Part shown: one piece after another, positions 9,577 to 18,535 of the stretch
Layout: each line of letters starts with the position of its first letter
Numbering within the stretch: the first letter of the stretch is position 1
Source of the DNA: an uncultured Alphaproteobacteria bacterium
GTDB lineage: Bacteria > Pseudomonadota > Alphaproteobacteria > TMED127
Direction: 5' to 3'
NCBI GenBank assembly: GCA_902567145.1
Contig: CACFLM010000002.1
Coordinates: 1 to 50,673, forward strand
Length of the DNA stretch: 50,673 nucleotides
The notes under the pieces: model-generated
Database searches by the model: none
The model's input: only the letters and a program-made list of their open reading frames with translations
Told to the model about the DNA's origin: nothing
Made by a program: the position numbers and the translations under genes

Positions 9577-9590
9577 AATTAGGAGGAATT

Positions 9591-9836
9591 ATGAGAAATA
9601 AAGTTTTCGATAATACATCATCTAGAATCATTTTTTCAAAATCATGTCCATTATCAGGAAAAGATGCTCCAAAGGTTGACTATAAAAATTTAAATCTTTT
9701 GAGAAGATATACTACAGAAAAAGGTAAGATTTTACCTAGTAGAGTTACACAAGTATCTACAAAAAAACAGAAAGAATTGTCCTCTGCCATCAAAAGAGCT
9801 AGATACCTTGCTTTACTCCCATACGTCTCTAATTAA
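9591..9836 (+). CDS. rpsR: 30S ribosomal protein bS18
   Basis: 81 residues. Conserved core: [25 protein letters not shown] RNA-binding helix region and the C-terminal [14 protein letters not shown] Shine-Dalgarno AGGAGG precedes the ATG. The N-terminal [15 protein letters not shown] form, with one cysteine, is usual in alphaproteobacteria. The stop overlaps the next gene by one base (TAATG). Confidence 0.97.
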   Translation: MRNKVFDNTSSRIIFSKSCPLSGKDAPKVDYKNLNLLRRYTTEKGKILPSRVTQVSTKKQKELSSAIKRARYLALLPYVSN

Positions 9837-10777
9837 TGACACTATCTTTGAATAGAAACCCCTCAACTTTAATAGTTTTCTATTCCACACTACTTATAAT
9901 AACCTCTGAACTCTTATTAGCTAGAATATCTCCTCAAATATACTCAGTTTTCACCCCTCTTCCTTTCTTATTTTTGGGACTAGTTATAAAATTTAGACAT
10001 TTATTATTATCTATAACTTTTTCGTTATTTTTATTAATTTCAATAAATACATTTTCTGAAAATTTCCTTCAAAAACAACTAATAATATTTCATTTAATTA
10101 TTGCACTTATTACATCGTTATTTTTAGGTTCATGTTATTTAGCTAAAAAGATAAAACTTGACTCATCTAACTTAATTGCGTCATTAAATATATTTTTTTT
10201 AGTATCATTCACTTTGCTTTATTCATTTTTTTTTAATGATCTGGCTCAAAAGGAACTTCAGTCCTTTATTAAAAAAACAATTGAACAAATAATCTCGAAT
10301 TATAATATGCAGAAAAATTCAGAAATAGATAAATTAATTCAAATCTTTATGTTAATTCTTCCTTCAGTAAATTCTTTGATTTTTTTTATTACGTTTAGCT
10401 TTAATTATATATTAGCAAAAATTCTTATTAAAAAATTGGGTATCAATCAAATTCAAATAATAAATTTAGATGGATTTACAACACCATTATGGTTTTCATT
10501 CTCTTATCTAATATTAATAATATTTTCTAGCCTACTTGATACAAATTCACCTGAATTTGTAACTATAATTAATTCTATAATATTTATGTCTTTTTGCTAT
10601 ATTTTAGAGGGTTATAATTCGTTTAATAATTATTTCAAGAAAGTTAAAATAAATATTTTCTTAAAATTTTTAATAATATTTTTACTTTTTATCTTTTTAG
10701 GGTATGTTCTTTTACTTATAATATTATTTGTTGGTTATTTTGAAAATTTAAAAAAAAAAATAAGAAAAAAAGTATAA
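9836..10777 (+). CDS. DUF2232 family multi-pass membrane protein
   Basis: 313 residues with about eight hydrophobic helices and few charged residues. No enzymatic motif is visible. The assignment rests on the position between rpsR and rplI, where alphaproteobacteria commonly carry a DUF2232 membrane protein, and on the topology (N-terminal helices, a loop with a short charged helix near 140-165, then four or more helices). The function of the family is unknown; an ECF-transporter-like substrate component has been considered for related folds. It is coupled to rpsR by TAATG and is one base from rplI. Confidence 0.7.
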   Translation: MTLSLNRNPSTLIVFYSTLLIITSELLLARISPQIYSVFTPLPFLFLGLVIKFRHLLLSITFSLFLLISINTFSENFLQKQLIIFHLIIALITSLFLGSCYLAKKIKLDSSNLIASLNIFFLVSFTLLYSFFFNDLAQKELQSFIKKTIEQIISNYNMQKNSEIDKLIQIFMLILPSVNSLIFFITFSFNYILAKILIKKLGINQIQIINLDGFTTPLWFSFSYLILIIFSSLLDTNSPEFVTIINSIIFMSFCYILEGYNSFNNYFKKVKINIFLKFLIIFLLFIFLGYVLLLIILFVGYFENLKKKIRKKV

Positions 10778-10778
10778 A

Positions 10779-11498
10779 ATGGAAGTTATTTTACTAGAAA
10801 CATTTGATAGATTAGGCCAAATAGGAGACATAGTTAAAGTTAAAAACGGGTATGCTCGTAATTTTCTAATCCCACAAAAAAAAGCTTTGAGAGCCAATAA
10901 AGAAAATAAAGAGAAATTTCTAAAGATTAAAAATGACTTAATTGAAAAAAATACAAAAATTGTTGAAGAATCTAAAGAAATTTTAAAGAAAATTGAAAAA
11001 AAAGAAATAATATTTATAAGAAACGCTAGTGATAATGGCCAACTTTATGGTTCAGTATCTCCAAAAGATATTGCAAATTATTTTAATGAAAAAAAACTTG
11101 ATATCAAGCCATCCAATATAAATTTACATTCCTCAATCAAAAAGATTGGCATATATGAATTAAATATCAAATTACATGCCGATGTAGGTTGTAATTTAAA
11201 GATTAATGTTGCTACTTCAGAGCAAAATGCCAATCAACAAAAAATTGATCTTGAAAATGTAAGTAAGAAAAATAAAGAAGAAACCAAATTAGAATCAAAA
11301 GAATCAGAGAACATTAAAGCTTCTGAGGATAAAACCAAAATCGAACCTAATAACACCAAATCTTCTAAAGATTCTGAAGATGAAAAGCCTACAGATGCTA
11401 AAGAGCAGAAAGAAGAAATTAAAAGTAAAAGTACTATGGATTTAAAGAAAAAAGAAGAGGTCTCAATTCTCGACAAAAATAATAATGATTCTAAATAA
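10779..11498 (+). CDS. rplI: 50S ribosomal protein bL9 with long charged C-terminal extension
   Basis: 239 residues, compared with about 150 usual. The N-terminal domain has the signature GQIGDIVKVKNGYARNFLIP (about 13-32). The connecting helix and C-terminal domain (to about residue 147) follow normally, with NGQLYGSVSPKDI. Residues 148-239 are a Lys/Glu/Ser/Asn-rich, low-complexity tail without hydrophobic core, likely disordered. Some alphaproteobacterial L9 proteins carry acidic tails, but this one is long. The frame is uninterrupted, so this is not a frameshift artefact. The tail function is unknown. Confidence 0.95.
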   Translation: MEVILLETFDRLGQIGDIVKVKNGYARNFLIPQKKALRANKENKEKFLKIKNDLIEKNTKIVEESKEILKKIEKKEIIFIRNASDNGQLYGSVSPKDIANYFNEKKLDIKPSNINLHSSIKKIGIYELNIKLHADVGCNLKINVATSEQNANQQKIDLENVSKKNKEETKLESKESENIKASEDKTKIEPNNTKSSKDSEDEKPTDAKEQKEEIKSKSTMDLKKKEEVSILDKNNNDSK

Positions 11499-11646
11499 TA
11501 TCTGAAAATTAAAGCAATCAATTATACCTCTCGTAATTTGAAGTCCAAAAACATTAATTATTAGTAAAAATAGATGTTACTTAATTAAAGAAAATAAATT
11601 ATATTGTAATTTAATATTTGCTAAACACTTCATTAATGACTAAAAA

Positions 11647-12603
11647 ATGCTTTTGAGCATAATATCTCTTATCTTTGGCCTTCTGCTAGTTGTAAAAGGA
11701 GCAGATATTCTAATCTCGAGTTCTATAGCAATTGGAAAGAAATTTAATGTTTCTGAATTTTTTATAGGATTAATAGTTGTAGGTTTTGGAACATCACTTT
11801 GTGAACTTGTAGTTTCCATCGATGCAGTTATAAAAGGTTCTCCAGATATTTCAGTTGGTAATGTTATAGGCTCAAATATTGCAAATATATTTCTTGTTAC
11901 TTGTGCAGCTGGATTTACTGCCAAGTTAAAATTTATAAAAATCTCAAATTTTGATCTTTCATTTCATCTTTTTTCTCATTTGCTTTTTTTAATTATTTTT
12001 TTATTTGCATTTTTAAATAGAAATTACGGTCTTCTATTTATCTTCCTTTTTATTTCTTATTTATACAAAAGCATCCAAAAGTCTGATGCAGGAAATAAAA
12101 ACGAGATAGCATTAGAAGATGACTTCTTTTCAAAAGTCTCATTTGATAAACCTTTACTTTACGGTCTGCCAGTATCTATATTATCTATAAGTGTCACTCT
12201 TTTGGGAGCTGATGTAACAGTTGACTCGGCAATTTCAATATCTAATATTCTTAATATATCTGATTCATTTATAGGATTAACTATAATTGCTCTTGGAACC
12301 TCTTTACCAGAAATAGCCACATCAATTACTGCTGCCAAAAAAGGTAAATCAAACATTATTATAGGAAACATAATAGGTTCAAATATATATAATCTTTTTT
12401 TGATATTGGGTTTTACATCGCTTTTTAATTCATTTTCATACAATAAAGAGATTCTCTCAAACGATGTGATTTTTCTAAGTTTATCAGCAATTCTTTTTAC
12501 AATTTTAATGTATAAAAGGATTATAATAGGCACTAGTATTGCTTTTGTTTTCTTAACTATCTATTTAATGTACCTAAGCAGTCTATATTTTTCCAATTTT
12601 TAA
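11647..12603 (+). CDS. Calcium/sodium antiporter, CaCA family (YrbG-like)
   Basis: 318 residues with two homologous halves of about five helices each. The diagnostic alpha repeats are GFGTSLCELVVSIDA with GNVIGSNIANI (48-82) and ALGTSLPEIATSITAA with GNIIGSNIYNL (216-250). The acidic residues in the repeats (Glu53, Glu222) are the expected cation ligands. It probably exchanges Ca2+ or a similar cation for Na+ or H+. It stands alone between the rplI and dnaB units, with a 148-base gap upstream that shows no clear promoter or terminator. Confidence 0.88.
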   Translation: MLLSIISLIFGLLLVVKGADILISSSIAIGKKFNVSEFFIGLIVVGFGTSLCELVVSIDAVIKGSPDISVGNVIGSNIANIFLVTCAAGFTAKLKFIKISNFDLSFHLFSHLLFLIIFLFAFLNRNYGLLFIFLFISYLYKSIQKSDAGNKNEIALEDDFFSKVSFDKPLLYGLPVSILSISVTLLGADVTVDSAISISNILNISDSFIGLTIIALGTSLPEIATSITAAKKGKSNIIIGNIIGSNIYNLFLILGFTSLFNSFSYNKEILSNDVIFLSLSAILFTILMYKRIIIGTSIAFVFLTIYLMYLSSLYFSNF

Positions 12604-12646
12604 AAAGTTATACTCGTTATCCACTTAATTAACAGGCAAATAATTG

Positions 12647-12664
12647 ATGCTTAAATAAAAGCAT
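12647..12664. promoter_or_regulatory. Short inverted repeat just upstream of dnaB
   Basis: ATGCTT (12647-12652) and AAGCAT (12659-12664) form a 6-bp stem with a 6-base loop, ending 16 bases before the dnaB ATG. A single DnaA-box-like TTATCCACT (12617-12625; 8 of 9 matches to TTATNCACA) lies 20 bases further upstream. Both could be chance in AT-rich DNA. Confidence 0.2.
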
Positions 12665-12680
12665 TTGATATTATACAACG

Positions 12681-14144
12681 ATGTCAAGTTCTGAAACTAA
12701 TCAACTAACTAAATTTGATTCTTCAAAAAATATAAGTCTTATAAGAGATGTCCCAGTTAATGTTGGAGCTGAACAAGCTCTTTTAGGTGCTATACTCTCC
12801 AATAATTTAGCTTATGAAAAGGTTGAAGAATTTTTAGAACCGGATTTTTTTTCTAGCAAAATTAATAGAATAATCTTTGAGTCAATCAAAAAACTGATAA
12901 CTAACGAACAAATAGCTGATTTAAATACAGTAAAAGCTCAACTTGACGGAAATGAAGAATTTATAAAGAACGGGGGGATAACTTATCTAGTCAAACTCTG
13001 TGAAAATACAGTGAGTATAATAAACTCAAAACAATATGGTGAGTTAATCCATGATTTATTTTTAAGAAGAAAGTTAATTGACCTAGGTACTTCATTAATA
13101 AATGACTCTTACCAAAATAGTGAAGAAAACCAATCTATAAATCTAATAGAAAAAACTGAGCAAAACCTATTTAATCTAACTCAAAATAATGAGGTAGGGA
13201 ATGGGCCCAGAGATTTTGAAGATATTATGGTTAGAACATTAGACTATGCAGAAAAGGCTTTCAAAAAAAGTGATGAGGTTATTGGTTTAAAGACAGGTTT
13301 GAAAGACTTTGATAAAAAAATTGGAGGACTACATAAATCAGATTTAATAATTATTGCAGGGAGACCTTCGATGGGTAAAACTGCTTTTGCTACGAATATA
13401 GCATCTAACATATCTGAGAATCATAATGATAAACATAAAAAAAATGTACTTTTTTTTTCTTTGGAAATGTCATCTGAACAACTTGCAACAAGGCTACTAG
13501 GAGAACTTGCGGAATTATCCTCTGAAAATATTAGAACAGGGAATTTGTCCAAAAAAGATTTTAGTAAATTATTAGAATCTAGTGAAAGTTTAAAAAAATT
13601 AAATCTTTACATTGATGACTCACCTGCTCTTACTATTTCATCAATTAGAACTAGAGCTCGAAGACTAAAAAGAAAATTCGGTGTTGATTTGATTATTCTT
13701 GATTATCTACAGCTAGTTAATGGTGATTTCAAAAAATCAAATGATAACCGAGTTCAAGAAATCTCAGATATAACAAGAGGTCTTAAAGCTATAGCAAAGG
13801 AACTAGATATTCCAGTGATAGCCTTATCCCAACTTTCAAGAAAAGTTGAAGATAGGGAAGAAAAACGACCACAATTAGCAGACCTAAGAGAATCAGGAGC
13901 AATTGAACAAGACGCTGATTTAGTAGTTTTTTTATATAGAGAGGAATATTATCTAGCTAGAACAGAGCCTCCAGAGGGTACAGATAAACATGAGATGTGG
14001 ACCAATAAGATGGAGAAAGTTCACAACATTGCAGAAGCAATAATTGCAAAACATAGACATGGACCAATCTCAAAAGTTAAATTACATTTCAATCCAAGCT
14101 GGACAAAGTTTTCCGATCTTGCTGATAATAATTTCAATAATTAA
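12681..14144 (+). CDS. dnaB: Replicative DNA helicase DnaB
   Basis: 487 residues. A hexameric 5'-3' helicase at the replication fork. The N-terminal primase-interacting domain (about 25-130) is followed by a RecA-like ATPase: Walker A GRPSMGKT (227-234), FFSLEMSSEQL, Walker B LIILDYLQL and the SQLSRKVEDREEKRPQLADLR region (first 20 residues are the arginine-finger loop). No intein is present. The usual alphaproteobacterial neighbours alr and radA are missing downstream. Confidence 0.97.
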   Translation: MSSSETNQLTKFDSSKNISLIRDVPVNVGAEQALLGAILSNNLAYEKVEEFLEPDFFSSKINRIIFESIKKLITNEQIADLNTVKAQLDGNEEFIKNGGITYLVKLCENTVSIINSKQYGELIHDLFLRRKLIDLGTSLINDSYQNSEENQSINLIEKTEQNLFNLTQNNEVGNGPRDFEDIMVRTLDYAEKAFKKSDEVIGLKTGLKDFDKKIGGLHKSDLIIIAGRPSMGKTAFATNIASNISENHNDKHKKNVLFFSLEMSSEQLATRLLGELAELSSENIRTGNLSKKDFSKLLESSESLKKLNLYIDDSPALTISSIRTRARRLKRKFGVDLIILDYLQLVNGDFKKSNDNRVQEISDITRGLKAIAKELDIPVIALSQLSRKVEDREEKRPQLADLRESGAIEQDADLVVFLYREEYYLARTEPPEGTDKHEMWTNKMEKVHNIAEAIIAKHRHGPISKVKLHFNPSWTKFSDLADNNFNN

Positions 14145-14233
14145 GCTTCAAAACAAAATATCTTAAGACTTATGGGGTATGATATTTAAATAATATTGGT
14201 TTATTACAAAAAAAACAATATATTGGCTAAGTA

Positions 14234-15031
14234 ATGAATAGATTACTCTTTAATTTTTTTGCTTTGATGAAAAGAGTTTTTGAACTTTTCTTCTCTTTTT
14301 TTTGCAAAATTGGAGAAATAGTAGATTTCTTCTTAGATTGTTTAAAATTTTCTCTAACGGAAAAATTCTACTTAGATATATTTTTAAAACAGTGCGTTAA
14401 AATAGGATTTAATTCTCTCCCTGTAGTTGGTTTGACATCTATTTTTACTGGAATGGTTCTAGCCCTTCAATCTTATACAGGTTTCTCAAGGTTTTCCGCG
14501 GAAAGTGCAATACCAAATGTCGTAGTTCTATCAATTACAAGAGAACTTGCTCCAGTTTTAGCTGGACTTATGGTTGCAGGTAGATCTGGTGCTGCTATTG
14601 CGGCTGAAATCGGAACAATGAAAGTTACAGAACAAATTGACGCATTGAAGACCTTATCAACAAATCCTTTTAATTACCTTATTATACCAAGAATTCTTGC
14701 TGGAATAATTTCTCTTCCAATCCTTGTTTTTATTGGTGATATTATTGGAGTAATGGGTGGATATCTAATTTGTGTTAATCTTTTAAATTTTAACCCAACT
14801 GTTTATCTACAAAATACATTTAATTTTGTTCAATTTATAGATGTTTTTTCAGGATTAGTTAAAGCAAGTGTCTTTGGATTCTTGATCACATTTATGGGAT
14901 GTTATCATGGATTTAATGCTAAAGGTGGAGCTCAAGGAGTAGGTCAATCAACAACTTATTCTGTTGTATCGTCATCGATATTAATCTTGCTTATGAATTA
15001 TATTATTACATCTTTCTTTTTTAAGTTATGA
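14234..15031 (+). CDS. mlaE: ABC transporter permease, MlaE family
   Basis: 265 residues. MlaE forms the inner-membrane channel of phospholipid transporters that keep outer-membrane lipid asymmetry. Key segments are GLTSIFTGMVLALQ, ITRELAPVLAGLMVAGRSGAAIAAEIGTMKV (only the central part quoted in family profiles) and the C-terminal GAQGVGQSTTYSVVSS. About five membrane helices are seen. It overlaps mlaF by 4 bases. No mlaD substrate-binding gene follows, which is unusual. Confidence 0.92.
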   Translation: MNRLLFNFFALMKRVFELFFSFFCKIGEIVDFFLDCLKFSLTEKFYLDIFLKQCVKIGFNSLPVVGLTSIFTGMVLALQSYTGFSRFSAESAIPNVVVLSITRELAPVLAGLMVAGRSGAAIAAEIGTMKVTEQIDALKTLSTNPFNYLIIPRILAGIISLPILVFIGDIIGVMGGYLICVNLLNFNPTVYLQNTFNFVQFIDVFSGLVKASVFGFLITFMGCYHGFNAKGGAQGVGQSTTYSVVSSSILILLMNYIITSFFFKL

Positions 15032-15753
15032 GGAAAATTAAAATAAGTGTCAAAAGTCTTGAAAAAAAGTTTCAGAAGAAAATTGTTTTGAAGAATCTTA
15101 ACTTAGATATTTTCGAATCAGAGTCTCTTTCAATAATCGGTGAGTCTGGCTCAGGTAAGTCTATTTTAACAAGATGTATTATTGGATTAATTAATTATGA
15201 TAAAGGTAAGGTAAGTTTTGGAAATTTCTCGAACATCAAAGAACTAAGTTACAAAAATAAAATGAGTTATATGTCAAAGTTTGGAATCTTGTTTCAAAAT
15301 TCTGCTTTATTAGATAGTCTAAATATCAAAGAAAACCTTAAATTTGCTTGCAAACAAAATCGTTTCACAAAAATACTTGATGAAGTAGGTTTGCCAAAAT
15401 CTGTTTTAGATAAATATCCATCAGAATTATCAGTTGGAATGCAAAAGCGAGTGGGACTTGCAAGAGCAATTTTAAAGAAACCAGAAGTTTTGATCCTAGA
15501 CGAACCAACTACTGGACTCGACCCTATTATCGCAAGACAAATAAATTTATTAATTAAAGAGTTAGTCAGAGGAAAAAAGATCACAACGATTACAGTTACT
15601 CATGATATGGAGAGTGTTTATGAATTTGCTGATTATGTAGCTTTTTTGAAGAATGGAAGGATTGATTGGTACGGGAATGCAAAAAAAATTAATAATACAA
15701 AAAAAATGACCCTTAATAACTTTATCAAAGGCATAGATAATGAAAGTGCTTAG
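15028..15753 (+). CDS. mlaF: ABC transporter ATP-binding protein, MlaF family
   Basis: 241 residues. Walker A GESGSGKS (38-45), Q-loop around FGILFQNSALLDSL, signature LSVGMQKR (134-141), Walker B VLILDEP (154-160) and the H-loop VTHDM are all present. The LSVGMQKR form rather than LSGGQ is characteristic of MlaF. It powers the MlaE permease encoded 4 bases upstream. Its TAG stop overlaps the GTG of cvpA. Confidence 0.93.
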   Translation: MRKIKISVKSLEKKFQKKIVLKNLNLDIFESESLSIIGESGSGKSILTRCIIGLINYDKGKVSFGNFSNIKELSYKNKMSYMSKFGILFQNSALLDSLNIKENLKFACKQNRFTKILDEVGLPKSVLDKYPSELSVGMQKRVGLARAILKKPEVLILDEPTTGLDPIIARQINLLIKELVRGKKITTITVTHDMESVYEFADYVAFLKNGRIDWYGNAKKINNTKKMTLNNFIKGIDNESA

Positions 15754-16394
15754 TGATTATGTTTGATATAATAATTTTATTAATAATCCTTATTTCGGCA
15801 TTCTTTGCATTTTTTCGTGGAATTTCTTTAGAGTTACTTTCTATAAGTGGTTGGGTGCTTTCATTCTCTGCTTCCTATCTTTACGGTAAAATCCTCATAA
15901 ACTTTTTGAATAAATTTATAAATAATATTCTGATTTCAACTGGAGCTTCATATTTTATTGTATTTTTAACAGTTTTTTTAGTATTCTCTTTCTTAACAAG
16001 AAAATTTTCAAAATATATCAAAGGCAGTTATGTCGGACTAATAGATAAAACTCTTGGATTCATATTTGGAATGTTGAGAGGGTATTTAATCATAAGTCTA
16101 AGCTTTTTCTGTTTTGATTATTTTTATCAAGGAAAAAAAATAGATTTTATAGAAAACTCAAAAATCATCCCAATAGTAAGGATAACAAATCATGCCATTT
16201 TTAAGTTTTTAAATATTGACAATAAATATTCCAAATATTTGAGTGATGAGTTAAAAAAAAGGTCAGATTTGCTGTTTGAAAAAAGCATAGATTCAAAACT
16301 AAGAATAAAAAATAATAGTAATAATAAAGAAAACATTTATAACGAAAGTGGAAGAAAAAATATAGAAAATATTATTGAAAATAACTTAGAATAA
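15753..16394 (+). CDS. cvpA: CvpA family membrane protein
   Basis: 213 residues with four hydrophobic helices in the first 130 and a Lys/Asn-rich cytoplasmic tail. The FDIIILLIILISAFFAFFRG opening and the GFIFGMLRGYL segment match CvpA, which is linked to colicin V production and envelope integrity. The start is GTG at 15753 (overlapping the mlaF stop) or ATG at 15759; neither has a strong Shine-Dalgarno. Position directly before purF is the classic cvpA-purF arrangement. Confidence 0.88.
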   Translation: MIMFDIIILLIILISAFFAFFRGISLELLSISGWVLSFSASYLYGKILINFLNKFINNILISTGASYFIVFLTVFLVFSFLTRKFSKYIKGSYVGLIDKTLGFIFGMLRGYLIISLSFFCFDYFYQGKKIDFIENSKIIPIVRITNHAIFKFLNIDNKYSKYLSDELKKRSDLLFEKSIDSKLRIKNNSNNKENIYNESGRKNIENIIENNLE

Positions 16395-16395
16395 A

Positions 16396-17856
16396 GTGAA
16401 ATATTTCGTCCCAAAATTTAAACCAAAAGATGAATGTGGTGTATATGGAGTGTATAATCATGAAAATGCCGCGCATTTAACTGCCCTTGGACTTCACGCT
16501 TTGCAACACAGAGGGCAAGATTCAGCTGGAATAGTAACATCCAACGAAGAAAAGTTTTTCGCTCACAGAGGTATGGGTCAAGTTTCAGATGTGTTCTCAA
16601 ATAAAGAAATAATTTCAAAACTTATCGGCAAAATTTCTATCGGACATAACCGTTATGGCACAACAGGAGAATCGGCTCTTAAAAATGTTCAACCTCTTTT
16701 TTCTGAAATTAATATGGGTGGGATAGCAATTGCCCATAATGGAAACCTTACAAATACCAATCAACTAAAAGAAAAACTCATTAAAGACGGAGCTATTTTT
16801 CAATCAACATCTGATACAGAGGTAATTTTACATTTAATCTCCACATCAAAAGGAAATCTTATTGAAAGACTTATATATGCTATACAATCAATAAGAGGAG
16901 CCTTTTCTCTAGTTTTACTAACTAATGATTCTATTATAGGTATAAGAGACCCGTTTGGAATAAGACCCCTTGTCCTTGGAAAACTGAATGATTCCTTTAT
17001 ATTCAGTTCTGAAAGCTGTGGATTGGATATAGTCGGGGCTGATCTAATAAGAGATATTGAACCGGGAGAAATAGTAATAATTAAAAACAATAACATTGAT
17101 TCTGTGAAACCGTTTAAGAAAACATTTTTAAAGCCTTGTCTTTTTGAATATATTTATTTTTCAAGACCCGATAGTATCCTTGAAGGAAGAAATGTCTACG
17201 ACGTTAGAAAAAAAATTGGTCATCAACTTGCTGAAGAAAACACAGGTGATAATGATATTATCGATATAGTAATTCCAATTCCAGACTCTGGAAATGCTTC
17301 GGCACTTGGCTATGCAGAAAAAATTAACAGACCTTTTGAGTTAGGTATAATTAGAAATCATTATACTGGAAGAACTTTCATTGAAGACTCAATATCAGTA
17401 AGAAATCTTTCCGTAAAACTGAAGCACAATCCAAACATCTCTTCATTTAAGAATAAGAATGTTGCATTAATTGATGACTCCATAGTTAGAGGAACAACCT
17501 CTATTAAAATTGTTGAAATGTTAAGAAACTGTGGTGTACGGAAAATTCACATGAGAATAGCAAGTCCTCCAGTGAAGTATCCATGCTTTTATGGAATCGA
17601 TACTCCCACAAAAGAAGAATTACTAGCGTCAAAATTTACTATTAACCAGATAAAAGATTATATAGGTGTTGATAGTCTAAGATTTGTAACTCTTGATGGT
17701 GTATATAAAGCATTAGGTCATAAAGATGGTAGAAGAAAGGAAAAACCAATGTTTACAGATCATTACTTTAGTGGAGATTATCCTGTTAAATTGATAGACC
17801 AAGATGCAGGGGTATTTCCATCTCAACTATCATTATTAATAGAACCTACTAAATAA
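16396..17856 (+). CDS. purF: Amidophosphoribosyltransferase PurF
   Basis: 486 residues, GTG start. First committed step of purine synthesis: PRPP plus glutamine to phosphoribosylamine. Residues 1-13 look like a propeptide that is cut off to expose Cys14 (DECGVYGVY) as N-terminal nucleophile. Other motifs are HRGQDSAG, GHNRYGTTG, IRDPFGIRPL and the PRPP loop ALIDDSIVRGTT. The C-terminal cysteine pair of the Bacillus [4Fe-4S] type is absent (FTDHYFSGDYP there), so it is probably a cluster-free form, as I recall for other alphaproteobacteria. Confidence 0.97.
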   Translation: MKYFVPKFKPKDECGVYGVYNHENAAHLTALGLHALQHRGQDSAGIVTSNEEKFFAHRGMGQVSDVFSNKEIISKLIGKISIGHNRYGTTGESALKNVQPLFSEINMGGIAIAHNGNLTNTNQLKEKLIKDGAIFQSTSDTEVILHLISTSKGNLIERLIYAIQSIRGAFSLVLLTNDSIIGIRDPFGIRPLVLGKLNDSFIFSSESCGLDIVGADLIRDIEPGEIVIIKNNNIDSVKPFKKTFLKPCLFEYIYFSRPDSILEGRNVYDVRKKIGHQLAEENTGDNDIIDIVIPIPDSGNASALGYAEKINRPFELGIIRNHYTGRTFIEDSISVRNLSVKLKHNPNISSFKNKNVALIDDSIVRGTTSIKIVEMLRNCGVRKIHMRIASPPVKYPCFYGIDTPTKEELLASKFTINQIKDYIGVDSLRFVTLDGVYKALGHKDGRRKEKPMFTDHYFSGDYPVKLIDQDAGVFPSQLSLLIEPTK

Positions 17857-17860
17857 TAAT

Positions 17861-18523
17861 ATGGAAAGTGCCTTAAAAAAGAACGGAATCATTTTTGGTT
17901 CTACAGGAGTTTTAGGTAAACAAATTTCAGTTGAGTTAGCAAAATCAGATGTTAATTTAATTCTTCATGGCAAATCATTAAAAAAATTAACTAGATTGTA
18001 TGATAATCTAAAAATAATTAATAAAAATATAACTTTCCTGCAAGCTGATGTAACAACAAAAGAGTTTTCAAATAATTTACTTAATACAATATATTCAAGG
18101 TTCAAAAAAATTGATTTCATTATAAATGTTATTGGATTGTTTTTTGGCTTAAGACCTTTGACTAATTTTTCTCACAAAGAATGGGACAATCTTCTAGAAA
18201 TAAATCTCTCCTCTTGTTGGAGGATTATCAAAGAACTAGAGCCGTTGATAAGGAATTCTGAAAACTCAAAAATAATTCTTCTCTCTAATAAAAATATCTC
18301 TATAGGTAAAGCCTATCATAATACATTTAGTATTCTTGAAAATGCAAAAAGTTCAATGTTAAAAACCTTGAGCGAGGAAAATTTAAAATTGAATATAGAA
18401 ACTTATATGGTAGAAATTGAAAGAATAAATTTAGGGATGTCATTGTCGTTAGCAGGGAAAGAAAAGTTTAAGAAAGGTTCATTAGCTACTATTGCAAAAG
18501 AAGTAGTACAAATTTGTTTGTAG
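17861..18523 (+). CDS. SDR-fold protein downstream of purF, catalytic tyrosine missing
   Basis: 220 residues. A short-chain dehydrogenase-like Rossmann fold: GSTGVLGK (13-20) for nucleotide binding, a conserved NLSS stretch (115-118) and Ser142. The NNAG motif is replaced by NVIG (89-92). The YxxxK catalytic motif reads LENAK (159-163): Lys163 is kept but the tyrosine is a leucine. Alphaproteobacteria often have an SDR after purF, so it is positionally conserved. Dehydrogenase activity is doubtful; a binding or structural role is possible. Confidence 0.75.
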   Translation: MESALKKNGIIFGSTGVLGKQISVELAKSDVNLILHGKSLKKLTRLYDNLKIINKNITFLQADVTTKEFSNNLLNTIYSRFKKIDFIINVIGLFFGLRPLTNFSHKEWDNLLEINLSSCWRIIKELEPLIRNSENSKIILLSNKNISIGKAYHNTFSILENAKSSMLKTLSEENLKLNIETYMVEIERINLGMSLSLAGKEKFKKGSLATIAKEVVQICL

Positions 18524-18535
18524 ATTTTAAAATAT

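Noticed and set aside
12617..12625. DnaA-box-like TTATCCACT upstream of dnaB
   Set aside because: A single 8/9 match with no cluster or AT-rich unwinding context; not evidence of an origin.
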